Assembly: GCF_015999335.1 (NCBI RefSeq)
Contig: NZ_JAEACP010000020.1
Location: forward strand, 36,976 to 100,975
Origin: Tabrizicola soli
GTDB lineage: Bacteria > Pseudomonadota > Alphaproteobacteria > Rhodobacterales > Rhodobacteraceae
DNA length: 64,000 nt
Direction of reading: 5' to 3'
This document shows, piece after piece, positions 1-8,160 of this stretch (position 1 is its first letter; every line of letters begins with the position of its first letter). Under the pieces are notes generated by a model. It saw nothing but the letters and a program-made list of their open reading frames with translations, did not search any database and was not told the DNA's origin. A program made the translations under genes and the position numbers.

Positions 1-526
1 GCGCCGCCTCGGCCAGGCGCGGTCCGGAGGAGAAGCAGTGCATGACGCAGGCATAGGGCTTCCGCGCCATGCCCTCGGCCAGGATCGCCTCCATGTCCTG
101 GTCCGCGTCGCGGGAATGGATGATCAAGGGCAGGCCGGTTTCCTGCGCCGCCTCGATATGCAGGCGCAGCGAGACCTGCTGGATCGCCCTGGACTCGGCG
201 GTGTAATGGTAGTCGAGCCCGGTCTCGCCGATGCCGACGAATTTCGGATGCCGGGCGAGGGCGACCAGTTCCCCGACCGTGGCGAGCGGCTCCTCGGCCG
301 CGCTCATCGGATGGGTGCCGGCGGCGTAGAAGACGGGCGCATGCGCCTCGGCGATGGCGCGAACGGCGGGTTCGTTCTTCAGCCGGGTGCAGATCGTGAC
401 CATCCGGCCCACCCCGGCGGCCCGGGCGCGGGCGATGACCTCGGGCAGTTCGCCGACGAGGTCGGGGAAATCCAGATGGCAGTGGCTGTCCACAAGATCG
501 GGCAGGGCGGTTTCGGCGGGGGACAT
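1..526 (-). CDS. tatD: TatD-family metal-dependent hydrolase, N-terminal part
   Basis: TatD family: TIM-barrel metal-dependent DNase or hydrolase, cytoplasmic. The N terminus reads MSPAETALPDLVDSHCHLDF, with the family's HxH metal motif (HCH) near residue 16, followed by an Asp-rich, Glu/Pro-rich stretch and a VTICTR segment typical of the first barrel strands. The ATG at 526 is the likely start. The gene runs off the left edge of the window, so about 175 residues are visible. It lies 6 bp downstream of holB on the same strand, the usual holB-tatD order in this group. Confidence 0.85.
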   Translation of the reverse strand, partial: MSPAETALPDLVDSHCHLDFPDLVGELPEVIARARAAGVGRMVTICTRLKNEPAVRAIAEAHAPVFYAAGTHPMSAAEEPLATVGELVALARHPKFVGIGETGLDYHYTAESRAIQQVSLRLHIEAAQETGLPLIIHSRDADQDMEAILAEGMARKPYACVMHCFSSGPRLAEAA

Positions 527-532
527 GCGGGC

Positions 533-1663
533 TTACCTCAGGGCGAGGGAACCCGCCGTATCGTCGACCTTCAGGAGCATATCCATCAGAAGCGCGGCAG
601 GGTCAAGGTTGACGGCCTTGCCGCGACGGGCGCGGGCCGAAAGGCTCTGCGCCAGCCCGGCCCAGGCGCGGGCGGCCCCGGGGCCGGGGGCGAGGCGCCG
701 GAGGAGCGCGGCCTCGCCCGGCGCGGCCTCGGGCGGCAGGGTTCCGGTCGCGCCATGGCGGGCGAGCCGGGCGAGGAGGAGGTCGATCAGCGTGACGACA
801 AGGTCGAAGGTCTCGGCCGCGCCGCGTGCGCCGGCAAGCTCGGCCAGGGCCAGGGCCTGCGGCCGGTCGAGGCGGGGCAGGCTGGCGAAAAGCCGGGTCA
901 AGGCGGTGTAGAGCTTCAGCCCGTCGAGGTTGGTCAGCCGGAACGCCTCGCCGACCGAGCCGCCGGAAAGCTCGGCCAGCGCGGCGCGGTCCTCGGGGGC
1001 GATCTCGCCGCCGGCCTGGGTCAGCGCGTCGGCAAGGTCCTGCGGGCCAAGGGGGGCCAGCCGCAATTCGCGGCAGCGCGAGCGGATCGTGGGCAGCAGG
1101 CGCGCGGGCTGGTGCGCGATCAGGAACAGCGTCACCTGCGGCGGCGGTTCCTCGAGCAGCTTCAGCAGCGCGTTCGCGGCGGCGGCGTTCATCTCGTCCA
1201 CCGCGTCGATGATCGCGGTGCGGTGGCCGCCGTCGGCGGCGGTGAGGGCGAAGAAGGATTTCATCTTCCGCACCTCCTCGACCGAGATCACCTGCGACAG
1301 CGCGGTCTCCTTCTCGTTCGGGCCGCGGCGGAGCAGGAAGTGGCGCGGCTCGGCCAGTTGCAAAAGCCGCCGGGCGACGGGGTGGCTGTCCGGGATGTCC
1401 AGGCTTTCGGGCGACGGTGGGGCGAACATGCCGCCGTCGCCGGCGGGCGTGGCCAGGAGGAAGCGCGCCGCGCGCCAGGCGAGGGTGGCCTTGCCGACGC
1501 CCTTCGGCCCGGTCAGCATCCAGGCATGGTGCAACCGGCCCGAGGCATGGGCCTGCAGGAAGGCGGATTCCTGCGCGGCATGGCCGTAAAGCACGCGGGT
1601 CTCGCGCGGGTGGGGGGCACCTTCCAGGCGGTCGGGCTCGGGCAGGGGGTCTTTCTCGGCCAT
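533..1663 (-). CDS. holB: DNA polymerase III delta-prime subunit
   Basis: Clamp-loader subunit that helps place the beta clamp on primed DNA. The 376-residue product starts at the ATG at 1663 (MAEKDPLPEPDRLEG). A Walker A-like GPKGVGKAT lies at residues 52-60, and a LLKLLEEPPP segment near residue 170 is the classic delta-prime signature, followed by a SRCREL motif with the conserved arginine finger region. Reading further upstream crosses sequence without coding character, so the ATG at 1663 is preferred. It is followed closely by tatD, so the two are probably co-transcribed; tmk lies upstream on the same strand, with a VOC gene on the opposite strand in between. Confidence 0.92.
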   Translation of the reverse strand: MAEKDPLPEPDRLEGAPHPRETRVLYGHAAQESAFLQAHASGRLHHAWMLTGPKGVGKATLAWRAARFLLATPAGDGGMFAPPSPESLDIPDSHPVARRLLQLAEPRHFLLRRGPNEKETALSQVISVEEVRKMKSFFALTAADGGHRTAIIDAVDEMNAAAANALLKLLEEPPPQVTLFLIAHQPARLLPTIRSRCRELRLAPLGPQDLADALTQAGGEIAPEDRAALAELSGGSVGEAFRLTNLDGLKLYTALTRLFASLPRLDRPQALALAELAGARGAAETFDLVVTLIDLLLARLARHGATGTLPPEAAPGEAALLRRLAPGPGAARAWAGLAQSLSARARRGKAVNLDPAALLMDMLLKVDDTAGSLALR

Positions 1664-1780
1664 GGCGGCAGATTGCACAGGTGGCGGGGCGGGGGAAAGG
1701 GGGATGGGCAGATTGCCACCCTGCGGGCGTTGACCCATTGTCCACGCGGGGTGACACTGGGCCGAGAACAGGAGAGCGCC

Positions 1781-2203
1781 ATGGAGCCGAGGATCTCGCT
1801 GGTCACGCTGGGCGTGGCCGATCTGGAACGCGCCGTCCGCTTCTACCGCGACGGGCTGGGCCTGCCGACCGAGGGCATCATCGGCCAGGAGTTCGAGCAT
1901 GGCGCGGTCGCCTTCTTCCCGCTGGCGGGCGGGTTGCGGCTGGCGCTCTGGGCGCAGGCGGACATTGCCTTCGATACCGGGCTCACGCCGGGGCCGGTCA
2001 GCCCGACGGGCTTCGTCCTGGCGCATAACGTCCGGAGCCGCGCGGAGGTGGAGGCGGTGATGGCGGCGGCGGAACGGGCCGGGGCCGAGGTGGTGAAGCG
2101 GCCGCAGGATACGTTCTATGGCGGCTTCGCCGGCTATTTCCGCGACCCGGACGGGCATCTGTGGGAGGTGGCCTGGAACCCGGCGATGCTGCCGGAGGGC
2201 TGA
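1781..2203 (+). CDS. VOC (glyoxalase/bleomycin resistance) family protein
   Basis: A 140-residue single-domain vicinal oxygen chelate protein. It starts MEPRISLVTLGVADLERAVR, where the VADLERAVRFYRD pattern is the usual first beta-alpha unit, and ends with a GYFRDPDGHLWEVAWNP box that carries the C-terminal metal-ligand Glu. An AGGAGAG-like ribosome site precedes the ATG at 1781. The substrate cannot be told from sequence. It is read against its neighbours (holB and tmk are on the minus strand), so it has its own promoter in the holB 5' region. Confidence 0.85.
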   Translation: MEPRISLVTLGVADLERAVRFYRDGLGLPTEGIIGQEFEHGAVAFFPLAGGLRLALWAQADIAFDTGLTPGPVSPTGFVLAHNVRSRAEVEAVMAAAERAGAEVVKRPQDTFYGGFAGYFRDPDGHLWEVAWNPAMLPEG

Positions 2204-2211
2204 CGCGCGGC

Positions 2212-2829
2212 TCAGGCCAGATACGGCGCGACGGCGGTCCAGACGCGGGCGGCAACCGTCTCCGGGCTGCCGTCGGCCTCGATCACCCGGAAGCGCCCGT
2301 GTCGGGCGGCAAGCTCCAGGAACCCGGCGCGGGCGCGGGTCTGGAAGCCGAGGCCCATGTCCTCGAACCGCAACTCGGCCCCGGCGCGGGCGGTGGCGCG
2401 GGAGAGCCCGGTCGCGGGGTCGAGGTCGAAAAGCAGCGTCAGGTCGGGCTCGACCCCGATCATGAGGGCATGCAGCCGATCGACGGTATCGCTCAGGTCG
2501 CCCCGGGTGATGCCCTGGAAGATGCGGGTGGAATCGGCGAAGCGGTCGGTGATCACGATCTCGCCCCGCCCGAGGGCCGGGCGGATGGTCTTTTCCAGAT
2601 GGTCGCGGCGCGCGGCGGTGAAGAGCAGGATCTCGGTCTCCGGCGACCAGCGGTCGGTCGCGCCCTCCAGCACCAGGCGGCGGATCTCCTCCGCCCCCGG
2701 ACTGCCGCCGGGTTCCCGCGTGAGGGTGACGGCATGGCCCAGGTCGCGCAGCCGGTCGGCAAGCAGCCGGCCCTGCGTGGACTTGCCCGAGCCGTCGATC
2801 CCTTCCAGGCTGAGGAACAGGCCCGCCAT
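2212..2829 (-). CDS. tmk: Thymidylate kinase
   Basis: Phosphorylates dTMP to dTDP. The 205-residue product has the P-loop in SLEGIDGSGKSTQ (residues 7-19), a TREPGG box at about 36-41 and an ITDRFADST segment holding the DR substrate-binding pair. Its start codon directly abuts the stop codon of the upstream carboxypeptidase gene (no gap), which indicates translational coupling. Length and motifs are standard for bacterial Tmk. Confidence 0.95.
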   Translation of the reverse strand: MAGLFLSLEGIDGSGKSTQGRLLADRLRDLGHAVTLTREPGGSPGAEEIRRLVLEGATDRWSPETEILLFTAARRDHLEKTIRPALGRGEIVITDRFADSTRIFQGITRGDLSDTVDRLHALMIGVEPDLTLLFDLDPATGLSRATARAGAELRFEDMGLGFQTRARAGFLELAARHGRFRVIEADGSPETVAARVWTAVAPYLA

Positions 2830-3993
2830 TCAGCTGGCCGGCGACCCGACGTAGCGCGCGTAAAGCGCCTCGGCCGCCGTGGTCAGGCGCTTGCCGAAGC
2901 CGGCCTTGCCCACATCGGCCTCGGCCACCAGGGGGACGCTGCGGTCGGGCAGGTCGGGGACATGGATGATCAGCTCGGCCACCGGCGTTCCGGCCGCGAC
3001 CGGGGCGAGGAGCGGGCCGTTGTAGATGACCTCGGCCGTCACCTTGTCCTGCACCAGCGCCGGGACCAGCAGGCTCACATCCTCGGAGGGGACCAGGCCC
3101 ACGCTGTCGGCGTCACCCAGATGCACCTCGGCCTCGGCCACCCGTACCCCGGTCCGCGCCACGGTCTTTTCCGAGAACTGCCGGAAGGCCCAGGCGACGA
3201 TGCGCTCGGCTTCCTCGGCGCGGGACTGATCGGTCGGCAGGCCGGTGATCGCGAAGATGATCCGCCGGTTGCCCTGCCTGGCCGAGCCGACGAGGCCATA
3301 GCCCGCCTCGGAGGTATGGCCGGTCTTCAGCCCGTCGGCCCCGATCCCCAGGTCGAGGAGCGGGTTGCGGTTGAAGCGGTTGTCGGGCGAGCGGCCCTTG
3401 TAGCTGTATTCGGTCTGGGCGAAGATCGGATAGTATTCCGGGAACTCCTCGATCAGCCGCTTGCCCAGGATGCCGAGGTCGCGCATCGACATGCGGTGGC
3501 TCGGGTCCGGCCAGCCGCTGGCATTGGCGAAGGTCGAGGCGGTCATGCCAAGGGTCTGGCCGCGCTGGGTCATCTGGGCCGAGAAGGCCTCCTCCGTCCC
3601 CGCCAACCCCTCGGCCACGACGACGCAGGCGTCATTGCCCGAGTTCACGATCATGCCGTGGATCAGCTCGTCGACCGTCGGGCGGTCGTCGTGCTGCAGC
3701 ATCATGGTCGATCCGCCGGCGCGGGTCATCTCGACCGCGCGGTCCGAGACGGCAAAGGTCGTGTCCATGGTGACGCGGCCGTCCTTCAGCGCCTCGAACA
3801 GCATGTTGATCGTCATCAGCTTGGACATCGAGGCCGGGGGCAGCGGCTGGTCGGCGTTCTTGTCCATCAGCACCGTGCCTGTGGTCATGTCATAGACCCA
3901 GGCGGCGGTGGCCGCCGTCTCGAAGGCGCGGGCGGGCAGGGCAGCCAGGGCAAGGGCGACGAGGACCAGGGCAGGGCGCAGGCGGTGGAACAT
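2830..3993 (-). CDS. dacC: D-alanyl-D-alanine carboxypeptidase (PBP5/6 type, DacC-like)
   Basis: Periplasmic penicillin-binding protein that trims the terminal D-Ala from peptidoglycan stem peptides. The 387-residue product has a Sec signal (ending near ALPARA), then the three serine-peptidase motifs: SMSK (nucleophile Ser55), SGN (118-120) and KTG (223-225). A C-terminal PBP5-associated beta domain follows. A long amphipathic C-terminal anchor is not obvious. It precedes tmk with no gap and follows the SPOR lipoprotein gene, forming a minus-strand cluster. Confidence 0.92.
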   Translation of the reverse strand: MFHRLRPALVLVALALAALPARAFETAATAAWVYDMTTGTVLMDKNADQPLPPASMSKLMTINMLFEALKDGRVTMDTTFAVSDRAVEMTRAGGSTMMLQHDDRPTVDELIHGMIVNSGNDACVVVAEGLAGTEEAFSAQMTQRGQTLGMTASTFANASGWPDPSHRMSMRDLGILGKRLIEEFPEYYPIFAQTEYSYKGRSPDNRFNRNPLLDLGIGADGLKTGHTSEAGYGLVGSARQGNRRIIFAITGLPTDQSRAEEAERIVAWAFRQFSEKTVARTGVRVAEAEVHLGDADSVGLVPSEDVSLLVPALVQDKVTAEVIYNGPLLAPVAAGTPVAELIIHVPDLPDRSVPLVAEADVGKAGFGKRLTTAAEALYARYVGSPAS

Positions 3994-4004
3994 GGGCGGG
4001 CTTT

Positions 4005-5150
4005 CTACTTGAGGAAGTAGGCGTCGGCGAAACCGGCGGCCTTGATCTTGTCCAGAAGGGTGGCGTCGCCGCTGGCGACCACGCCCCAGACGGCCTTGCC
4101 GTCGCGGTCGGATTTCTCGGTCCCGGCGGTGATGCCGATCTTGGCCAGGGCCTCGGCGGCGCGCTTGGCATTGTCCTCCTTCGAGAAGGAGGCGATCAGG
4201 ATCGGCCGTGCGCCTGCCGTCGCGGCCGGCGCCTCGGGGGCGGCCGGGGTCTCGGCAGCGGCGGCTGCGGCAGCGGCGGCCGCTTCCTGCTCGGCCTTGA
4301 TCTGGCGGCGGGTCTTCTTCTTTTCGGGCTCTGGCGCGGCGACCTCGGCGCTGCGGGCATCCAGCGGAGCGGTCTCGATCGCGACGACCGCTCCGGCGGC
4401 GGGATCGACGACCGTGGCAGCCGCGGCCCCGGCTGCGGGGGCCACGACAGCGGCAGCGGCCTTGGCAGCCTTCTCGGCCTCGCGGCGGGCCTTGGCCTCG
4501 GCCCGGCGTTCCTTCCAGGTCTTGCGCTTCGGAGCCTCGGGGGCGGCGGGCTCGACCGCAGCCTCGCCTGCGACGGCGGCGGGGGCCGTGGCGGCGGGAG
4601 CATCGGCCGCGCCAAGGGCGGCGGTCGCAAGGGCGGCGGTCTCGGCCGCATCCGGGGCGGACTTGCCCCCGGTCGCGGCCGCATCGGCGCTGCCGGGCTC
4701 TGCCGGGGCCGCTTCGGCGACCTCGACCTTGCGCAGCGCGGTCACCCGGATCTCGGTCGGCTGGCCCGCGAGCATCCCCAGCGCCTCGGCCGCGTCCGAG
4801 GACACCTGCAGCTTCGGCCCCGGATTGTCCCGCTCGCGCCGGAAGAGCGCGCCGGTGACCGTCTTGCCGGTGGCCGGGTTGAACATCACCACCCGCTCGG
4901 GATCCTTCGCATCCGGCGAGGCCACCCAGATCCCGCCCAGCGAGGGCCGCCCGTCCCAGAGGCCGCTGTCGGTGGTCTGGAACACCTCGGGCGCCTCGAC
5001 CTCCCGCGCGGCGCCCCGCGCTGCGGCCGGGGCCGCAAGACCCGCCCCGGCACCCTTGGACGCGCCTTTTCCCCCGCCCTCGACGCAGCCCATCAGAAGG
5101 GTGCCTGCCGAAAGGGTAAGGGCGATGTGCCGGAAAAATGCTCGTGCCAT
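4005..5150 (-). CDS. SPOR-domain lipoprotein, RlpA-like
   Basis: A 381-residue envelope protein. The start at 5150 gives MARAFFRHIALTL followed by a lipobox LLMGC, so it is probably lipidated. Residues about 60-150 (FNPATGKTVTGALFRRERDN and following) resemble the double-psi barrel of RlpA proteins. A long Ala/Pro/Lys-rich low-complexity linker follows. The last 70 residues (PILIASFSKEDNAKRAAEAL onward, ending YFLK) form a SPOR peptidoglycan-binding domain. It likely localises to septal glycan. It lies 11 bp upstream of the carboxypeptidase gene, a functionally sensible pairing. Whether the barrel keeps lytic transglycosylase residues is not clear. Confidence 0.82.
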   Translation of the reverse strand: MARAFFRHIALTLSAGTLLMGCVEGGGKGASKGAGAGLAAPAAARGAAREVEAPEVFQTTDSGLWDGRPSLGGIWVASPDAKDPERVVMFNPATGKTVTGALFRRERDNPGPKLQVSSDAAEALGMLAGQPTEIRVTALRKVEVAEAAPAEPGSADAAATGGKSAPDAAETAALATAALGAADAPAATAPAAVAGEAAVEPAAPEAPKRKTWKERRAEAKARREAEKAAKAAAAVVAPAAGAAAATVVDPAAGAVVAIETAPLDARSAEVAAPEPEKKKTRRQIKAEQEAAAAAAAAAAETPAAPEAPAATAGARPILIASFSKEDNAKRAAEALAKIGITAGTEKSDRDGKAVWGVVASGDATLLDKIKAAGFADAYFLK

Positions 5151-5389
5151 GGTCCGCCTCGAAATGGCGCGGTCTGAAGCCGCATTACCTGTATACTTCC
5201 CGCCGGGTGGCCGCCTGGCCCGGGCTGTCGCCGCCCTTTTCCGACCGGAATACGCCTGCCTTGGGCGCAAACATACCGGCTTTGCCCTGCCGTGGAAAGG
5301 GCCGAGCGGTCCCGGCCCGCTCACGATCGGAAAATCTCTGCCGGGCTTCCCTTTCAGAATCACCGCCCGCCGCGTATGTCGCCCCTGTC

Positions 5390-5479
5390 GGAGGAGTGGC
5401 GGAGTGGTCTATCGCACCGGTCTTGAAAACCGACGCAGGGGGAACCCTGCCGTGGGTTCGAATCCCACCTCCTCCGCCA
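5390..5479 (+). tRNA. tRNA-Ser(UGA)
   Basis: The 90-nt gene folds as a class II tRNA. The acceptor stem GGAGGAG (5390-5396) pairs with CTCCTCC (5469-5475), followed by discriminator G and an encoded CCA (5477-5479). The anticodon stem CGGT/ACCG encloses loop CTTGAAA, giving anticodon TGA. A long variable arm (GCAGGG/CCCTGC) and a T-arm GTGGG-TTCGAAT-CCCAC are present. Its 3' end is the island boundary. Confidence 0.96.
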
Positions 5480-5652
5480 CTTGCCCCCGCGAAAGCATTC
5501 TCCCGATCCGTCAGCGGCCGGATTTTTCCGTTGTATTCGAGGGTTATGCGGGAGGGGCTGTTAACCGGCCAACGCCCCGAAGGGCGGACACGCGTTCTCT
5601 CCGGGCCGATATTCTCCGGACCTGTTAACCGCCGCGCTTTCGGTGAACAGCT
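5469..5652 (+). repeat. Left copy of att-like repeat (tRNA-Ser 3' end plus downstream flank)
   Basis: From the last bases of tRNA-Ser, CCTCCGCCACTTGCCC and about 170 bp beyond are found again, diverged, at 43118-43308 in the same orientation. Shared blocks include TTCTCCCGATCCG, GGATTTTTCCGTTGT, TTCGAGGGTTATGCGGG and ATATTCTCCGGACCTGT. This places the left edge of the inserted element at the tRNA 3' end. The rest of 5653-5860 holds no recognisable gene. Confidence 0.75.
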
Positions 5653-5860
5653 TTAAGTCATTGCTTTCAAGTGATCTTTCGAAGTCCGTGATGCACGCGA
5701 TTTGGAAAATCCATCTGGATGGCGGATGGAACAGAGATCGAACGCCGCCCGTTGCGCGCTGGTTCGGCTGCGGCTGGGACCAATCTCACCCCAGCCGCTG
5801 TTCGTGCTTTGTGCTGAGTCAACCGCGTGTTACGGTCATGAAAAAGTGTGAGGCGAGCAG

Positions 5861-6619
5861 TTGGCCCAGAAGTCAGACATCGAATGGACGGACGCGACGT
5901 GGAACCCGGTGACGGGCTGCACCAAGGTCGGTCCCGGTTGTGACAACTGCTACGCCGAGCGGTTCGCAGAGCGCTGGCGTGGAATCCCTGGACACCCCTA
6001 CGAGCAGGGCTTTGACCTGACACTCTGGCCGTCGAGGCTGAAGCAGCCCGTGCTCTGGAAAAAGCCGCGGATGATCTTCGTGAACTCGATGAGCGACCTC
6101 TTCCACAAGGACATCGACCGTACATTCATCGACGCGGTGTTCGACGCCATGGAGCTGGCGGACTGGCACGTCTACCAGGTGCTGACCAAGCGCAGCTCGC
6201 TCATGCGCAACTACGTTCGGAAGCGGTATGATGGAGGGCCGGTCCCTCGGCACATCTGGCTCGGCGTTTCTGTCGAGGACGCCGCGCACGCGAGCCGGAT
6301 CGAGCACCTGAAGCAGATCAATTCCGACGCGCGCTTCATCTCGTTCGAGCCGCTGCTCGGACCGGTCGGGGATGTCGATCTGCAGGGCGTCGCTTGGGCC
6401 ATCGTCGGGGGGGAGAGCGGGCCCCGGGCTCGGCCCATGGACGAAAGCTGGGCCCGCCAGATCCGGGACATCTGCGAACGTGACGACGTCGCTTTCTTCT
6501 TCAAACAATGGGGTGGCGCCCGTCCGAAGTCGGGGGGGCGTCTGCTCGATGGTGAGGAATGGAACGGCTTTCCGTGGCAAATCGTCCCGAAGCCGATCCT
6601 CGATCAGATTTCAGCGTGA
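5861..6619 (+). CDS. Three-Cys-motif protein, phage Gp37/Gp68 (DUF5131) family
   Basis: A 252-residue protein opening with MAQKSDIEWTDATWNPVTGC. The three-cysteine signature C-x7-C-x2-C (GCTKVGPGCDNCYAE) resembles a radical-SAM-like iron-sulfur site and defines the family. Further family segments are the RMIFVNSMSDLFH stretch and QVLTKRS. The start codon is TTG at 5861 with GAGG upstream. It is followed 27 bp later by its usual partner gene, tcmP. The pair recurs in mobile and defence-rich loci, but its biochemistry is not established to my knowledge. It is the first gene of element A. Confidence 0.85.
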   Translation: MAQKSDIEWTDATWNPVTGCTKVGPGCDNCYAERFAERWRGIPGHPYEQGFDLTLWPSRLKQPVLWKKPRMIFVNSMSDLFHKDIDRTFIDAVFDAMELADWHVYQVLTKRSSLMRNYVRKRYDGGPVPRHIWLGVSVEDAAHASRIEHLKQINSDARFISFEPLLGPVGDVDLQGVAWAIVGGESGPRARPMDESWARQIRDICERDDVAFFFKQWGGARPKSGGRLLDGEEWNGFPWQIVPKPILDQISA

Positions 6620-6646
6620 ACCATTTCGCACGGAGTACCGCCATCA

Positions 6647-7558
6647 TTGAAGAAATCGCATATTGAAAATACGGTTGGCCCATGGGCTCGGCAAAAGCTC
6701 GATGGCCTCGAGGCATATCTTCACGCTTACACCATTGCGCTGAAGAAACAGCCCTTCGAACTGGTCTACGTCGACGCATTCGCCGGCGCGGGACGGTCAA
6801 GAATCCGCGACGCCTGGGCCGGTGCTGATGACGAAGACCTTCAGCTTCTTGATGACGAGTTCGTTCGGTCCGAGGAGCAGTTCATCGAAGGCTCCCCGCA
6901 CCGAGCCCTCGCTCTCGAACACCCTTTCACCCAATATCATTTCTTTGACGCAGATGCAGGGCGCGCGGCCCTTCTCGAGGGCTTGAGGGCCGAGTACCCG
7001 GCTCGAAAGATCAGCGTTCAGGTTGGCGACGCGAACGAATTGATCCAGAAGCTGGTCCCGCGGATTGCGGGGCGGAACATGAGGGGTGTTGCTTTCCTCG
7101 ATCCTTATGGCCCCCACTTGGACTGGCGAACCGTCGCAGCTCTGGGATCAACCAAGAAGTTTGAGGTGATCATAAACTTCCCGCTTGGAATGGCCATCAA
7201 CAGATTGATCACGCGCTCGGGTGACATTCCCGAAACTTGGCGCGCGGGGCTGAACGGCTGCTTCGGCGGTGCGGACTGGGAGAGCCTCGTCTACGCAGAG
7301 CGCACCGACCTCTTCGGGGATACGACCCGCCACAAGGTTGACGATGCAGCCAAGCGGCTTCTTGACCACTACGTCGGCCGCCTGAAGACCTTGTTCGGCC
7401 ACGCCGCCACACCGAGTGTCGTCAGGAACACGCGAGGTGTCCCAATCTACTACATGCTGTGGGCGGGGCCCCATCCCCTCGGGCACAAGATCGCCGACTA
7501 CATCTTGGCGAAGGGTGATCGGATCACGCCACCAAAAACTCGGTCCGTTCGACGATGA
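6647..7558 (+). CDS. tcmP: Three-Cys-motif partner protein TcmP
   Basis: A 303-residue protein of the TcmP family, named for co-occurrence with the three-Cys-motif gene found just upstream. Visible family features are an early VDAFAGAGR block (residues about 43-51) and FLDPYG near residue 150. These resemble the motif I and DPxY-type motif IV of Rossmann methyltransferase-like folds, so a nucleic-acid-modifying role is possible but inferred. The start is TTG at 6647; both genes of the pair use TTG, which suggests low translation. It converges on the HEPN gene with only 20 bp between stop codons. Confidence 0.82.
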   Translation: MKKSHIENTVGPWARQKLDGLEAYLHAYTIALKKQPFELVYVDAFAGAGRSRIRDAWAGADDEDLQLLDDEFVRSEEQFIEGSPHRALALEHPFTQYHFFDADAGRAALLEGLRAEYPARKISVQVGDANELIQKLVPRIAGRNMRGVAFLDPYGPHLDWRTVAALGSTKKFEVIINFPLGMAINRLITRSGDIPETWRAGLNGCFGGADWESLVYAERTDLFGDTTRHKVDDAAKRLLDHYVGRLKTLFGHAATPSVVRNTRGVPIYYMLWAGPHPLGHKIADYILAKGDRITPPKTRSVRR

Positions 7559-7578
7559 CCAGCTGGTGGCCCCGATTG

Positions 7579-8160
7579 CTAGCCGAGCCGGAACGCAGGC
7601 CTTGAAAGCATCCGAACGGCGAGACCGATCGAAAAGATCGCGTCATGGCGCAGCAGGTCGTCCGCCGATCTGCTCTCATCGATGCTACGACGATCAAGAT
7701 TGCTGCCGTCATCGACATGCCGGAAGTGCGACAACGGGTTTCGCAGCGCCATCATGCGGCGGAGGTCGGTGACGTCTTCATCAGAGACTACCTCGCGCTC
7801 TCGGCAGCGGCGGAGGGTGTCGGCGAACTGGATGCGATCCGGAATGTCATCAACCAGAAGCCCGGCGTGAAGATATGCCGCCAGCAGATGCTCCACGAGC
7901 CCCTGACACAGCAGGATCGTCGCCACATAGTTGCCGTGCACGAACGACGAACGCGCTTCGACCCAAGCGTGATAGGCCGCATGGCCGCCGAAAATCATCG
8001 TCCCGGATCGACCCATCTGGCCGCCCAGATCTGTCAGCATCCGGAAACGGCCGACCTTCCCTGGCAGGTCGTCATGAAGGTCGGCCAGCAGATGACGGAC
8101 GAAGTCCAGATCCGAAAGGTCCGATAGCAGATCGGGCTGATCGTCCCGGCTCACAGTCAC
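7579..8160 (-). CDS. HEPN-domain-like protein in the hsd operon
   Basis: A 193-residue, mainly helical protein. Residues 60-100 form the long amphipathic helix pair typical of HEPN folds (VEARSSFVHGNYVATILL). A canonical HEPN ribonuclease-type motif R-x4-H follows at R140-N-P-L-S-H145. Its ATG overlaps the hsdS stop by 4 bp (ATGA), so it is the last gene of the hsdR-hsdM-hsdS operon. HEPN proteins are often RNases in toxin or abortive-infection systems, and the anticodon nuclease PrrC is a known precedent for an RNase guarded by a type I RM complex. Role inferred; no obvious antitoxin lies next to it. Confidence 0.6.
   Translation of the reverse strand: MTVSRDDQPDLLSDLSDLDFVRHLLADLHDDLPGKVGRFRMLTDLGGQMGRSGTMIFGGHAAYHAWVEARSSFVHGNYVATILLCQGLVEHLLAAYLHAGLLVDDIPDRIQFADTLRRCREREVVSDEDVTDLRRMMALRNPLSHFRHVDDGSNLDRRSIDESRSADDLLRHDAIFSIGLAVRMLSRPAFRLG

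Noticed and set aside
38..1780. Very long plus-strand open frame through tatD and holB
   Set aside because: It is antisense to two clear genes, and its repetitive Gly/Arg/Gln composition is what high-GC third-position bias produces on the reverse strand. Only its end (1781-2203, VOC protein) is real.
5151..5363. N-terminal extension of the SPOR lipoprotein upstream of 5150
   Set aside because: The extension has no signal or conserved sequence, while the ATG at 5150 starts directly before a signal peptide with lipobox LLMGC.
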